The notes under the pieces were generated by a model. The model was not told the origin of the DNA and did not search any database. It saw only the letters and a list, made by a program, of their open reading frames with translations. The position numbers and the translations under genes were made by a program. 64,000 nt of DNA from Sphingomonas sp. PAMC 26621 (GTDB lineage Bacteria > Pseudomonadota > Alphaproteobacteria > Sphingomonadales > Sphingomonadaceae): assembly GCF_000251145.1 (NCBI RefSeq), contig NZ_AIDW01000015.1, forward strand, positions 62,001 through 126,000, given 5' to 3'. Shown in pieces: positions 18,271 through 26,999 of the stretch (positions are counted from its first letter, which is position 1; each line of letters opens with the position of its first letter).

Positions 18271-18897
18271 TCATGGCCAGCGCAGCACCGGGTCGCCGGT
18301 TTGCCAGGGTGCAACCCGCAGCATCGCCGTCGCGAACAATGCCGACGCCAGATGGCGGTCGAGCCAGGCATGGACAGCGGCCAGGGGCTGTGCCGCGAAC
18401 CATCCCGGGTCGACGGCACCAAATTGACGGACGAACGGCATGATCGCCATGTCGGCAAGCGTCCGCGTTGCGCCGCACAGGTTCTCCCGCCCGGCCAGGC
18501 GATGTTCCAGACCGGTGAGCCAGTCGCACGCGGCGGCGCGGTGTTCGAGCGGGTCGGCACCGTGACGATCGGGGTATTTGTAGCGGTCGAGATGGTGTTT
18601 GAACCGGTCGTCGCAGTCTGCGATCAGCGCCGCGTCGTCACCGGCGCGCCACGCCTCGGGGTCGTTCCGCCGAAGCGCCCAGCGCATGATGTCGAGGCTC
18701 TGGTCGATGACGCTGCCGTCGCCGGGGAGCAGGACCGGGACGGTGCCCTTGGGCGACGCCATCAGCATTTCGGCGGGCTTGGCGCGCAGGACGATTTCGC
18801 GCAGCTCGACCGACGTTCCACTGATCGCCAGCGCAAGCCGCGCGCGCATCGCGTAGGGGCAGCGGCGGAAGCTGTAGAGGATCGGCATAGCACTCAA
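18271..18897 (-). CDS. Glutathione S-transferase-family protein
   Basis: A 208-residue cytosolic protein. The thioredoxin-fold N-terminal domain begins ILYSFRRCPYAMRARLALAI, a CPYAxRxR motif like the glutaredoxin-2 or omega-class catalytic cysteine. KGTVPVLLPGDGSVIDQSLDIM is the glutathione-binding cis-Pro and Glu/Gln-Ser segment. An alpha-helical C-terminal domain follows. The start overlaps the end of the RNase H-like gene by 4 bases. The substrate is unknown; a Cys-type active site suggests reductase or thiol-transferase activity. Confidence 0.85.
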   Translation of the reverse strand: MSAMPILYSFRRCPYAMRARLALAISGTSVELREIVLRAKPAEMLMASPKGTVPVLLPGDGSVIDQSLDIMRWALRRNDPEAWRAGDDAALIADCDDRFKHHLDRYKYPDRHGADPLEHRAAACDWLTGLEHRLAGRENLCGATRTLADMAIMPFVRQFGAVDPGWFAAQPLAAVHAWLDRHLASALFATAMLRVAPWQTGDPVLRWP

Positions 18898-19277
18898 CGC
18901 TGGTGGTGCCGCGAAAGCGCGATTCCGGCTAGGTTCTGGGTACGCTTGATATAGCGGATCGGCGGGACGCGTCCGTGGCCGAGCGCGAGCAGGGTCGCGC
19001 GATGCGTCTCACCCGATCCACGACAGGGTTGTCTGCCGTTCGCCTGCGCGATCACCGCTACGGCATCGCCCAGCAGGACATATCCGTCCCGCCGCAATTC
19101 CAGCGCGACCGCGAGGCGCGCCGCCGCGATCAACGCGTGCCATTCGGCGTCCATGCTCGATCCTTCGCCCAGATCGGTGTGGAGGTGGACCGCGCCGCGC
19201 GCGACCACCGCAATTTCCATCGCGCCGGGATTGGGGCGGCATCCCCCGTCGAAGAAGATCCTGAGACGTGCTGGCAT
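18894..19277 (-). CDS. RNase H-like domain protein
   Basis: A 127-residue protein. It opens RLRIFFDGGCRPNPGAMEIA, the first RNase H strand with the catalytic Asp and the G-x-PNPG turn. A central helix carries a Glu (SSMDAEWHALIAAA) and a later strand the second Asp (YVLLGDAVAVIAQANG), so three acidic residues are retained. The C-terminal YIKRTQNLAGIAL is like the ends of RNase HI-like or RVT_3 proteins. It may act on RNA/DNA hybrids, but short versions of this fold are often uncharacterised. Start ATG 19277 sits directly before the fold. Confidence 0.7.
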   Translation of the reverse strand: MPARLRIFFDGGCRPNPGAMEIAVVARGAVHLHTDLGEGSSMDAEWHALIAAARLAVALELRRDGYVLLGDAVAVIAQANGRQPCRGSGETHRATLLALGHGRVPPIRYIKRTQNLAGIALSRHHQR

Positions 19278-19320
19278 CCCGTGGGCGATACCGACTTGCA
19301 CCGCCGCGCGCGAGTCCCGC

Positions 19321-19971
19321 TCAGCGCTGTGCCGCGAGCGCGACCGGAAGCGCGGGGAAGACCTCCGACAGCGCGCGTTGTTCGGGAAGGATGTAGACCA
19401 CCCCGTCCGCCGGCCGGAACATCGGCGCAACGACGGTCTCGTAAAAGATGCGGGGGACGTTGATGCAGCCGAACGACACACGGTTGTCGGCGGTCGACGG
19501 GGTCGCAAGGCGGGTCAGCCGGTGTTCGGTGCGGCTGCCGGTGACGACGCGGTGGAGCGAGAGGCCGCTGTCATAGTCGATCCACAACACGTCCTCGTGC
19601 AGATCGGGGCCGATATGCGCTTCGAACCGCCCCGCCTGGGTGATCCGGTCCGCCGGACCGATCTGTGCGAGCGTGCGCTTCCCGATATCGGGCGGAGTCA
19701 CGTCGCCGCGCGCCGCACCGAGCAGCGCGGGTGTCGTCGCGCGCAGCGTGCCGTCCGCATCATAGGCGAACACCCGTGCCGCGACCTTGTCGATCACCAG
19801 GAAGGGCCGCCCCCTGGTGTCCTGCGATCGCGTTGCCCAGGCGGCAAGTCGCCGCGCGGCAGGCGTCGGTTCGGCGGCCGGAGCCGGGGAGGCGCGCGGC
19901 ACCGGGGCCGCGCCTTGTGCGACCGCAGGGCTGGCCACCACCAGCAACAGAATCAGCCCCGCCGCGCGCAC
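19321..19971 (-). CDS. L,D-transpeptidase-like (YkuD) exported protein
   Basis: A 216-residue protein with a signal peptide (MRAAGLILLLVVASPAVAQG). A proline/alanine linker and a YkuD domain follow. The catalytic cysteine is C169 in RVSFGCINVP. The usual SHGC has Phe instead of His at 167, a variant seen in some divergent members. Such enzymes make or edit 3-3 peptidoglycan crosslinks or attach proteins to the wall. Its GTG start follows the TpsA stop by one base, so the two are almost certainly translated together, pointing to a role linked to the secreted TpsA. Confidence 0.75.
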   Translation of the reverse strand: MRAAGLILLLVVASPAVAQGAAPVPRASPAPAAEPTPAARRLAAWATRSQDTRGRPFLVIDKVAARVFAYDADGTLRATTPALLGAARGDVTPPDIGKRTLAQIGPADRITQAGRFEAHIGPDLHEDVLWIDYDSGLSLHRVVTGSRTEHRLTRLATPSTADNRVSFGCINVPRIFYETVVAPMFRPADGVVYILPEQRALSEVFPALPVALAAQR

Positions 19972-19972
19972 C

Positions 19973-22369
19973 TCAGTTGCGCGCCTGTCGCGCCGGAAGC
20001 GGTGGCGTCTGTTGCGGGGGTGCGACCGGCGGCACCGGCTGGACCGGCGGCACGAACTGGACCGGCGGGGGCGGGGGCGGCAGCAGCGTTTCGAGGACGG
20101 GCGGCGGCGGATAGTCGATCACCACGATGGGCGGCAGCGGCGGCACCGGACGTTCGGGCGGAGGAACGGGCTGGAGCACGACCGGCGGCGCGGTCGGCGG
20201 ACCGGGTGGCGTCCCGACCTGCGGTACGACCACCGGTCCGCCTGGCGGCACCACGACCACCGGCGGCGTAACGACCGGCGTCGTGACGGGGGGCGTCGTA
20301 ACTGGGGGCGTCGTAACGGGGGGCGTTACGACCGGCGGGGTGACGACAGGCGTCGTTGCCGGCGTGATCGTTCCGGTGGTGCGGAAGGTCGTCACGCAGC
20401 AGGAACCTGCCAGGGCATATTGCCCCGCGTTTGCCCCCGCGAGCGTATAGCCCGTAAAGGTGATGCCGATCCGGCTTCCCGCGCTGGCGCTGTCGTAGGT
20501 CGCCGTCGCGTTGGTGCCCGCGACCAGCGTGATACCCGACGGCAGCCCGGTGACGGCGGTGCCGTTGAAGCCGGAAAGCGTCGCCGCCGTCGTTCCGTCC
20601 GCGACCTTCGTACTGCCGGGGAAGACCAGCATCCGCTGCGTCAGGCTTGCGCCCAGGCTGAGCGTGAAGAAGCCCGAATAATCATTCGGCGTGGTATAGG
20701 AGACCGGATTGTAGTTGATCACCGCCGCCGCATTCGGCCCGGTCACGGTGATCGGCGCGGTTCCCGGCGCGAAGCTGAGCGTGCCGTTGCCGGCCCCGGG
20801 ACCAGTTCCCGCCGCGCCTGCGATGATCAGCAATCCAGGTTGCAGGCCAAGCGCTTGCGCAGGGATGGTCGTGCCGCGTGTCAGCGTGATCGAGGCGGCG
20901 ATGAAAGCATCGATGCCCGCGCACAGCGCGATATTGCCATCGGTGGTGGTGATCGCCGCGAGCACGTTAACGGTACGCCCGGCGTTGAGCAGGATGCTGC
21001 CGTTGGTCGTCGTCAGCGCCGCGTTGACGATCACGTCGCGACCACAGCAGGTCTGGATGTTGCCGTTGGTCGCAGTGACCGAATTGTTGAACACCACATC
21101 GCGCTCGGCATTCAGCCGCAGCGTGGTCGTGCTCGGCGTCGCGGTCCAGGCGATCGCATCGTTGACGATGATGTCGCCGTTGCCGGGCGAGGTCGTGCCG
21201 CTTTCGGTCAGGGGCGGCGTGCCCGGTGTGGTGACGGTGCCGGTCGGATTGGTGCTGATCGTCACGCTGTTGGTGACGAGCAGCGCGGACAGGGCTGCGC
21301 CGGAGATGTTGCCGCCCGCCCCAATGGTGAAGTCCTGTGGATCGATCAGCCACGTGCCGGTCGTGCCTGCGGGCGCGAGCGTCGAGACCCGCGCGGAGTC
21401 GGCGATCGAGACGCTGGCGGCGGAGGTTTCGATAAAGCCGCCACTGCCGCCGTTCGGTGCGCTCGCGTCGAGCGTTCCGGTCAGGGTCAGCTTGCCGCTC
21501 GACATGTCGCCGAGCAGCTTGATGGTCCCGCCGCGCGTGTCGATCGTCTGCGCCTCGATCACACCGCTGTTGTTGACGACGGTGCCGAGCAGCGTTCCTG
21601 TGCCCTGCGTCGTCAGCAGGACGTTGCCGCCGTTCGCGCTGATCAGCCCGCCGTTGCGCACCAGCGCGCCGACCGTGCCGGCATCGACGACGACCGAGAG
21701 CAACCCGTCGCCCGCGACGTCGAGCGTGATCGCATCGCCGCCCGCGAGCGCGACCGTCCCGATCCGCGCGGTGATCCGCCCGTCATTTGCGACACTTCCG
21801 CCGAGCAAAGCGACATAGCCGCCGTCCGCCGCGGTAATTGTGCCCTGGTTGAGCACTGATCCCTTGCCCGAACCACTGAACTTGTACTTGCCCGCCATGA
21901 AGTCGGCGTCGCTGATATTCAGCGTCGACGCGACGAGCCCGCCGACATTGACCTGCGCGCCGCTACCGAACAGCACACCGTTCGGGTTGACCAGGAAGAC
22001 CTTGCCGTTCGCGGTGAGGTTGCCGAGGATCTGCGACGCATCCGGCCCTGTCACCCGGTTGAGCGCGACCGAATTGCGGTCGGGCTGGACGAAGGTGACG
22101 CTGTTGCCCGCGGCGATATCGAAGCTCGGCCAGTTGAGCGCGGCGGCCTTGCTCGTCTGCGTGACGGTCAGCGCGGTCGCGCCGGACGCGATCGTCGCGG
22201 CACCCGCGGTCACGGTCCCGCCGGTCGGCAGCGGTTGCACCTGCGCTTGCGCCTGTCCCGCGAAACCGATCGCGGCGGCAAGCCCGAACAGCGCGAGGCG
22301 GACGACGCCGGGGAGGCCGGTCGTTTCAAGCAACTGGCGGCGGGAGAAAACCTGTCCGGAAATGGTCAT
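19973..22369 (-). CDS. Two-partner secretion exoprotein (TpsA, filamentous hemagglutinin N-terminal domain)
   Basis: A 798-residue secreted beta-helix protein. A long signal region ends near AGQAQAQ (residue ~42). The TPS secretion domain covers about 45-300 and includes NPNGVLFG (128-135), the classic recognition motif. A beta-helical passenger follows. A YDG-like domain (KVADGTTAATLSGFNG ... YTLAGANAGQYAL) lies at about 590-670, and the protein ends in a proline/threonine/valine-rich tail. It is short for a TpsA, with no long hemagglutinin repeats. Cysteine pairs (CCGRD, GSCCVTTF) are unusual in exported TPS proteins. The partner TpsB lies 53 bp upstream on the same strand. Likely adhesin or surface-layer role. 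Confidence 0.88.
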   Translation of the reverse strand: MTISGQVFSRRQLLETTGLPGVVRLALFGLAAAIGFAGQAQAQVQPLPTGGTVTAGAATIASGATALTVTQTSKAAALNWPSFDIAAGNSVTFVQPDRNSVALNRVTGPDASQILGNLTANGKVFLVNPNGVLFGSGAQVNVGGLVASTLNISDADFMAGKYKFSGSGKGSVLNQGTITAADGGYVALLGGSVANDGRITARIGTVALAGGDAITLDVAGDGLLSVVVDAGTVGALVRNGGLISANGGNVLLTTQGTGTLLGTVVNNSGVIEAQTIDTRGGTIKLLGDMSSGKLTLTGTLDASAPNGGSGGFIETSAASVSIADSARVSTLAPAGTTGTWLIDPQDFTIGAGGNISGAALSALLVTNSVTISTNPTGTVTTPGTPPLTESGTTSPGNGDIIVNDAIAWTATPSTTTLRLNAERDVVFNNSVTATNGNIQTCCGRDVIVNAALTTTNGSILLNAGRTVNVLAAITTTDGNIALCAGIDAFIAASITLTRGTTIPAQALGLQPGLLIIAGAAGTGPGAGNGTLSFAPGTAPITVTGPNAAAVINYNPVSYTTPNDYSGFFTLSLGASLTQRMLVFPGSTKVADGTTAATLSGFNGTAVTGLPSGITLVAGTNATATYDSASAGSRIGITFTGYTLAGANAGQYALAGSCCVTTFRTTGTITPATTPVVTPPVVTPPVTTPPVTTPPVTTPVVTPPVVVVPPGGPVVVPQVGTPPGPPTAPPVVLQPVPPPERPVPPLPPIVVIDYPPPPVLETLLPPPPPPVQFVPPVQPVPPVAPPQQTPPLPARQARN
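20262..20354. repeat. Short tandem repeats encoding the Pro/Thr/Val tail of TpsA
   Basis: Units close to GGGGGCGTCGTAAC are repeated about six times with variation and encode TPPVTTPPV-type repeats on the minus strand. Copy number could change by slippage and alter tail length while keeping or breaking frame. Confidence 0.6.
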
Positions 22370-22422
22370 GGTCGGGATCCTTGAAATAGCGTTCGGACGG
22401 CGCCGCGCGTGGCGCGCGCGCG

Positions 22423-24090
22423 TCAGAAGGTCTTGGCGACCTGAAACCAGAACTGGCCGGCACGGTCAGGCGCTGAGGTGGCGGGGACATTGCCGATCTT
22501 GCGGGCATATGTGCCGCGCAACGTGATCGCCTGTGGCGCGTACCACACCAACCCGCCGCCGAAGCCGCTGCGCTGGGTATGATTGCTGCCGAGGAACCAC
22601 GCATCGTGCGCATATTGCACCCGCCCGGTCTCGACGAAGCCGATCAACTGGAGCTGGCCCGGGAAGCTCCGCGCCCAGTGGCTGAGCATCAGGCGGCCCT
22701 CGGCAGTGGCGATATAGCCCTGGTCACCGTAGGCCTCGCCCTCGGGATAGGCGCGGACACCGTAGGCGCCGCCCAGTTCCATCTTTTCCGACGTGTCGAG
22801 ATTGTCGAGCGCGATCTGCCCGCGCGCCGCGCCGTACAGTTCGAGCGGACCGGTGACTGTCTGGAGCCGTGCGACGCTGAAGTTGAACTTGTTGAACGTG
22901 CCCGCACTGTGCGCGGTGAGCGAGTCCGTCGCGCGGTCCAGCGGGGTGCGGAGCTTGAGATCGCCGATCGTCCAGCCGACCGACGCGACGTTGAGGCCAC
23001 CGCCCAGGAAACCGTCACGGCTGTTGCCGTTGAGGCCAAGCGTCCCGGTCTTGCTCATCCGGCGCGACTGGCTGTTGGTGAGGTCGATCCGGTCGTCATA
23101 CCATTTCGCGTCGAGTTCGCCGACCGCATAGAGGTTGGCACGGCGCGAGCGGATCAGCGGGTAACTCGCGTAGAGGCCCGCGACATCGGCGGTGCCGTGC
23201 GCGTCGAGGCTCGCGAATTCCTTGCCGAGGTCATAGCGGAAGTGCGCATAGGCCACCCCGACCGTGAGATTGCCCACCGGCACCTGCCACGCGGCGCGCC
23301 CGTAGGCGAGGCCATCGGTCGAGGCCAGGAGGCGCAGGCTGAGCATGTCGCCGAGCCCGGTCGCATCGTTGAGGTTGATCGACCCGCCGCCGCGATAGGC
23401 TCCGGTGTAGCGGTTGCCTGCGTTGTCGACCTCGACGTCGCCGGTGACGCGGTGGCCCGGCGCAAGCGCGACGTTGAGGTTGGAGGTGCCGAAGCTGGTC
23501 CCCGACGACAGCGTCGACTGGACGACGACGCCCGGAATGTCCGACAGCAGCAGCAGGCGGCGTTCGAGCGGCGCGATAGCGACGATGTCGCCGGTGTCGA
23601 GACCGTGGAGAACGTTGCGCGCGACGCCGGTGTGGAGGTTGGTCGCATTGTCGATCGTGATCGCGCCATAGTGGCCTTCGATCACCGCGATCGAGACTGC
23701 ACCGCCCTGGACGTCCTGCGCGGGGAGATAGGCCTGGGCGAGGACATAGCCGTGCGCCTTGTAGAAGGCCGCGATCCGCGCGGCGGCGGCGCGCAGCTGG
23801 TACAGGTTGAGGTCCCGATCCGGCGCGACCCCGCTGGCGGCGAGCAATGTCCGTTCGTCGTACAGCGTCTGGCCGGTGATCCGCAGCGTGTGCACGCGGA
23901 TCGTCGGTCCGTTCGGATCGGTATCGGGGGCCTTTGCCATCGTCTGGACATCGAGGCCGGGGTCCGAACGTTCGGGCAGCGGGACGGGGGGAATCTGCTG
24001 CTGTAGCTGTCCGCCAAGAATGGGCGCGCGCTGCGCGTGGACGAGCGACGTGCTCGCTGCCAGAAGCAGCGTGAAATATCTGATTTTCAT
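22423..24090 (-). CDS. TpsB-family outer membrane transporter (ShlB/FhaC/HecB)
   Basis: A 555-residue outer membrane protein that secretes the TpsA downstream. A signal peptide (MKIRYFTLLLAASTSLVHA) and a short proline-rich linker precede two POTRA domains (starting TIRVHTLRITGQTLYDERTLL, and GAVSIAVIEGHYG). A 16-strand barrel follows, with the conserved GDVEVDNAGNRYTG entry strand. The chain ends FWFQVAKTF with terminal Phe. It is the first gene of a tpsB-tpsA-transpeptidase operon and is preceded by an AT-rich leader likely to hold the promoter. Confidence 0.93.
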   Translation of the reverse strand: MKIRYFTLLLAASTSLVHAQRAPILGGQLQQQIPPVPLPERSDPGLDVQTMAKAPDTDPNGPTIRVHTLRITGQTLYDERTLLAASGVAPDRDLNLYQLRAAAARIAAFYKAHGYVLAQAYLPAQDVQGGAVSIAVIEGHYGAITIDNATNLHTGVARNVLHGLDTGDIVAIAPLERRLLLLSDIPGVVVQSTLSSGTSFGTSNLNVALAPGHRVTGDVEVDNAGNRYTGAYRGGGSINLNDATGLGDMLSLRLLASTDGLAYGRAAWQVPVGNLTVGVAYAHFRYDLGKEFASLDAHGTADVAGLYASYPLIRSRRANLYAVGELDAKWYDDRIDLTNSQSRRMSKTGTLGLNGNSRDGFLGGGLNVASVGWTIGDLKLRTPLDRATDSLTAHSAGTFNKFNFSVARLQTVTGPLELYGAARGQIALDNLDTSEKMELGGAYGVRAYPEGEAYGDQGYIATAEGRLMLSHWARSFPGQLQLIGFVETGRVQYAHDAWFLGSNHTQRSGFGGGLVWYAPQAITLRGTYARKIGNVPATSAPDRAGQFWFQVAKTF

Positions 24091-24464
24091 GGGTTTGCCC
24101 CGCTCTGAACGTACAACCGTCGGCCGCGCGACCCCGGATGGGTCGACACGCCGTTAACTCCGGAGGAAGGTGGTTGTCCGAATTGCGTATCGGGACAGGG
24201 CGAGGACGCCTGTGGCAGTATGTGCCATCGTTGTGAAAAATGATTTGATACGACGAATAGTTCCAAAACTATGCCGTAATATCTATTTTAGTATGTTGTG
24301 TATTTATTAATACTTAGTCTTTACTGCGACGGTTCGCTTTTTGTTGTCGCAAAAGTGTCTAGGCCGAAGCGGACGGTCTGGCGTTGTTTATCCTGACGCC
24401 GGTAACGTCACCAGATGGATCATCTACGCGCATACTTTTAACGATCGATGAATCGTGGACCGTC
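24091..24464. other. AT-rich intergenic region upstream of tpsB
   Basis: This 374-bp gap carries no convincing gene. Positions ~24230-24355 are strikingly AT-rich compared with the rest of the window and contain TTATTAATA-type runs. A perfect 6-4-6 inverted repeat, ATAGTT-CCAA-AACTAT, lies at 24257-24272. The region separates the end of actR (24465) from the tpsB start (24090), both on the minus strand, so it should contain the tps promoter and possibly binding sites for a regulator or a nucleoid protein. Confidence 0.6.
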
Positions 24465-24998
24465 CTATACGATCCGGCGCTTCTCGAGCTTTCGTGCCAG
24501 CGTCCGGCGATGCATACCGAGGCGCCGCGCGGTTTCCGATACGTTGAAGCCCGTAGCTGCCAGCGTTTCGTTGATCCGTTCCCATTCGATCGTCTTTAGC
24601 GAAGTCTGTCGGTCGCCGATTGGTGCGTCCGCGTCGCCCAGCGCCATCCCGAACGCGCGTTCGATATCGTCGGTGTTGGCGGGCTTGGCGATATAGGAGG
24701 TCGCGCCGAGCTTGATCGCCTGTACCGCGGTGGTGATGCTCGCATAGCCGGTCAGCACGACGATCACCGTGTCCGGATCGTGCGCGCGCAGCGTCTCGAC
24801 ACAGGCGAGCCCCGAACTGTTCGCAAGCTTGAGATCGACCACGGCGTAATCGGGCGTGCGCTCGGCGAGCAAGGCGGGGAGGTCGCCCGGCCCCTCGGCG
24901 AGCACGACCTCGTAATCCCGCCGCTGGAACGAGCGTTGCAGCGTGCGTGCGAAGGCAGCGTCATCCTCGATGATCAGCAGCAGCGGGTTACTCGCCAT
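24465..24998 (-). CDS. actR: ActR/RegA/PrrA-family redox response regulator
   Basis: A 177-residue regulator. The receiver domain has acidic residues E11-D13, phospho-acceptor D55 (YAVVDLKLANSSG) and K105 (YIAKP). A proline-containing linker leads to a Fis-type helix-turn-helix (GFNVSETARRLGMHRRTLARKL), the arrangement of RegA/ActR/PrrA. In other alphaproteobacteria this regulator controls respiratory oxidases and redox balance. The gene overlaps the end of actS by 11 bases and is the last gene of the cyo operon. Confidence 0.93.
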   Translation of the reverse strand: MASNPLLLIIEDDAAFARTLQRSFQRRDYEVVLAEGPGDLPALLAERTPDYAVVDLKLANSSGLACVETLRAHDPDTVIVVLTGYASITTAVQAIKLGATSYIAKPANTDDIERAFGMALGDADAPIGDRQTSLKTIEWERINETLAATGFNVSETARRLGMHRRTLARKLEKRRIV

Positions 24999-26301
24999 CG
25001 TCCTCTCCTCCCAGCGCGATCGCGGCGAGCGGCAGGCGGAACGTCACCTCCGCGCCGCTGCGGGGCTGGTTCCGCGCGGTCAGCGATCCATCGAGCTTGC
25101 GCGCGACGTTGCTCGCGAGAAACAGCCCCATGCCACGACCGAGCTCGGGCTTGGTGCTGTTGTATGGCTTGCCGATGCTCGCGAGTTGATGCGCGGCGAA
25201 CCCGGGCCCGGCGTCGCGGACCGTCAGCACGACGTCGTCGTCGTCGCGGGTCAGCGCGATCTCGACCCGCTGCGGCGAATATTCCGCGGCATTGTCGAGC
25301 ATGTTGAAGACAGCCTGTTGCAGGACGACGTCCGACACGATCGGCACGTCCTCGCCGAACTGGTCGGTGTAGATCGCATGCGCGAAGCTGCGCGCCGCGA
25401 TCCAGTCGGCGACGACGCGGTCGACAAAGGAGCGCACCGTCGTCGCGGCGGACTGTTCGCCGCGCGCGTCGCCCGAGGACAGCAGGATGCTCGTGACGAT
25501 CGCCTTGCAGCGCTGCACCTCGGCCTGCATCTCCTCGATGTCGTTGAGCAGGTCGGGGTGTTGCGCGAGCAATCGGCTGCGCCGCCAGTCGCCGAGGATC
25601 ACCGACAGCGAGGACAGTGGCGTGCCAAGCTCGTGCGCCGCACCCGAGGCGAGCATGCCGATCCGGACGATATGTTCTTCCTCGACGGCGTGGCGTTCGA
25701 CATTGGCAAGCCGATTGTCCTGCGCCCGCAAATTCGCGTTGATCCGCCCGACGAAGGCCACCAGCAGCACCGCGACCAACGCGAAACAGACCCACATGCC
25801 CTGCACGTGCAACGCGAACAGCGAGCGGTCGAACCCGGCGGGCAGCGTGATCGGCTGGTAGAAGGCGGTGAGGACGGCGAACGACAGGCTGGTCGCGGCG
25901 ACGATCGTCCATGCCGACCAGCTCGCCAGCAGCACCGATCCGAGCACGACCTGCAGCAGGAACAGCGAGACGAACGGGTTGGTCGCGCCCCCGCTCAGAT
26001 ACAGTTGCGCGCTGAGCGCCAGCACGTCGAGCAGCAGCCCGCCGAACAACGCTCCGTTGGTGATCGGGCGGTCGAGCCGCAGCCGCAACAGGCTTCCGGC
26101 ATTGAGGATGACGAGTCCGGTCAGCACGCTCAGCATCGCCATCATCGGCAGGCGGATGCCGAAGACCACGTGAGTCAGCAGGATCGTGCCGAGCTGTCCC
26201 GCCACCGCCATCCAGCGGAGTTCGACGAGTTGCAGCATGTTCGCATGGCCAGCGGTCTGCAGCGCGGGGAGACCGCGCAGGCTGGCGATCGCGCGGCTCA
26301 C
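24988..26301 (-). CDS. actS: ActS/RegB/PrrB-family redox-sensing histidine kinase
   Basis: A 437-residue membrane kinase with about six N-terminal membrane segments. The quinone-sensing heptapeptide GGATNPF is at residues 104-110. The phospho-accepting histidine is H223 (AAHELGTPLSS). A cysteine at 265 (QRCKAIV) sits where RegB carries its redox-active cysteine. The ATPase domain has NMLDNAAEYS, DAGPGF and GRGMGLFLA. GTG 26301 overlaps the SURF1 stop by 4 bases. Being in the oxidase operon suggests feedback: the kinase senses quinone redox state and its regulator tunes the oxidase. Confidence 0.93.
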   Translation of the reverse strand: MSRAIASLRGLPALQTAGHANMLQLVELRWMAVAGQLGTILLTHVVFGIRLPMMAMLSVLTGLVILNAGSLLRLRLDRPITNGALFGGLLLDVLALSAQLYLSGGATNPFVSLFLLQVVLGSVLLASWSAWTIVAATSLSFAVLTAFYQPITLPAGFDRSLFALHVQGMWVCFALVAVLLVAFVGRINANLRAQDNRLANVERHAVEEEHIVRIGMLASGAAHELGTPLSSLSVILGDWRRSRLLAQHPDLLNDIEEMQAEVQRCKAIVTSILLSSGDARGEQSAATTVRSFVDRVVADWIAARSFAHAIYTDQFGEDVPIVSDVVLQQAVFNMLDNAAEYSPQRVEIALTRDDDDVVLTVRDAGPGFAAHQLASIGKPYNSTKPELGRGMGLFLASNVARKLDGSLTARNQPRSGAEVTFRLPLAAIALGGEDDGE

Positions 26302-26999
26302 GCGGCGGGGGTGTGCCGCTGCCGCTCGACGCGGATCCAGTAGATCAAACCGGCGATGCTCATGAGGGCAAGAATGTACCATGTCACGGCATACGCAAGG
26401 TGGCTGTTGGGAAAATGGATCACCGTAAGACCGCCGACGGGCGCACCGGGGCGGGTGTCGCTGTCATCGGCGTCGATGAAATAGGGCAGGGCGGGCGAGA
26501 CCGCGCGTCGTGTGGCGATTGCGGCGACGTCGCGCGAATACCAGCGGTCGGTTGCCGGGACGTTGCTGCGCAGGAAGCCGCCGCCTAGCTCGGTCAGGCG
26601 GAGCAGCCCGGTGACCGTCGTCGTGCCCGCCACCGGTGGGAGCGCCGCGCGGGCGGGGACGTAGCCGCGATTGATCAGGACGATCGATCCGTCGCCGCGG
26701 CGCAGCGGCGAGATCGCCCAAAAACCGGGACCGCGCTCGGTCGAGGCCTGGACGAACGTATCCCGCCCCGAGAGATAATCGCCGGTAACACGCACCCGGC
26801 GGTAGGCGTCGTCCTTGCCGGCGGTGGCCGGTGCCGCGACCGGCGCGGCGTGGACCCGCGCGTCGACCCGCGCGATCAGGTCCAGCTTCCACGCGCGGCG
26901 CTGGACCTGCCATGTACCGAGACCGAGCAGCGCGGCGATGACCGCGAGCCAGACTATCGTAACCGCGCCCCGCACGACGCGACGGCGCGGGGTGCTCAC
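26298..26999 (-). CDS. SURF1-family oxidase assembly protein
   Basis: A 233-residue inner membrane protein with one membrane helix at each end (VTIVWLAVIAALLGLGTWQV and TWYILALMSIAGLIYWI). The SURF1 signatures GTWQVQRRAWK, RRVRVTGDY, VLINRGYVP and PNSHLAYAVTWY are present. SURF1 helps insert heme a into heme-copper oxidases. Its place directly after cyoD mirrors the Paracoccus surf1q gene, which serves a heme-a-containing quinol oxidase. This hints that the complex may contain heme a. GTG 26999 overlaps the cyoD stop. Confidence 0.9.
   Translation of the reverse strand: MSTPRRRVVRGAVTIVWLAVIAALLGLGTWQVQRRAWKLDLIARVDARVHAAPVAAPATAGKDDAYRRVRVTGDYLSGRDTFVQASTERGPGFWAISPLRRGDGSIVLINRGYVPARAALPPVAGTTTVTGLLRLTELGGGFLRSNVPATDRWYSRDVAAIATRRAVSPALPYFIDADDSDTRPGAPVGGLTVIHFPNSHLAYAVTWYILALMSIAGLIYWIRVERQRHTPAA

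Noticed and set aside
20262..20354. Tandem repeats considered as a CRISPR array
   Set aside because: Units are about 14 bases with no spacers and encode in-frame Pro/Thr repeats of TpsA.
19787..21859. 690-codon plus-strand open frame opposite TpsA
   Set aside because: Its long RRR/RRG runs only reflect the complement of the Gly/Thr/Val-rich TpsA repeats.
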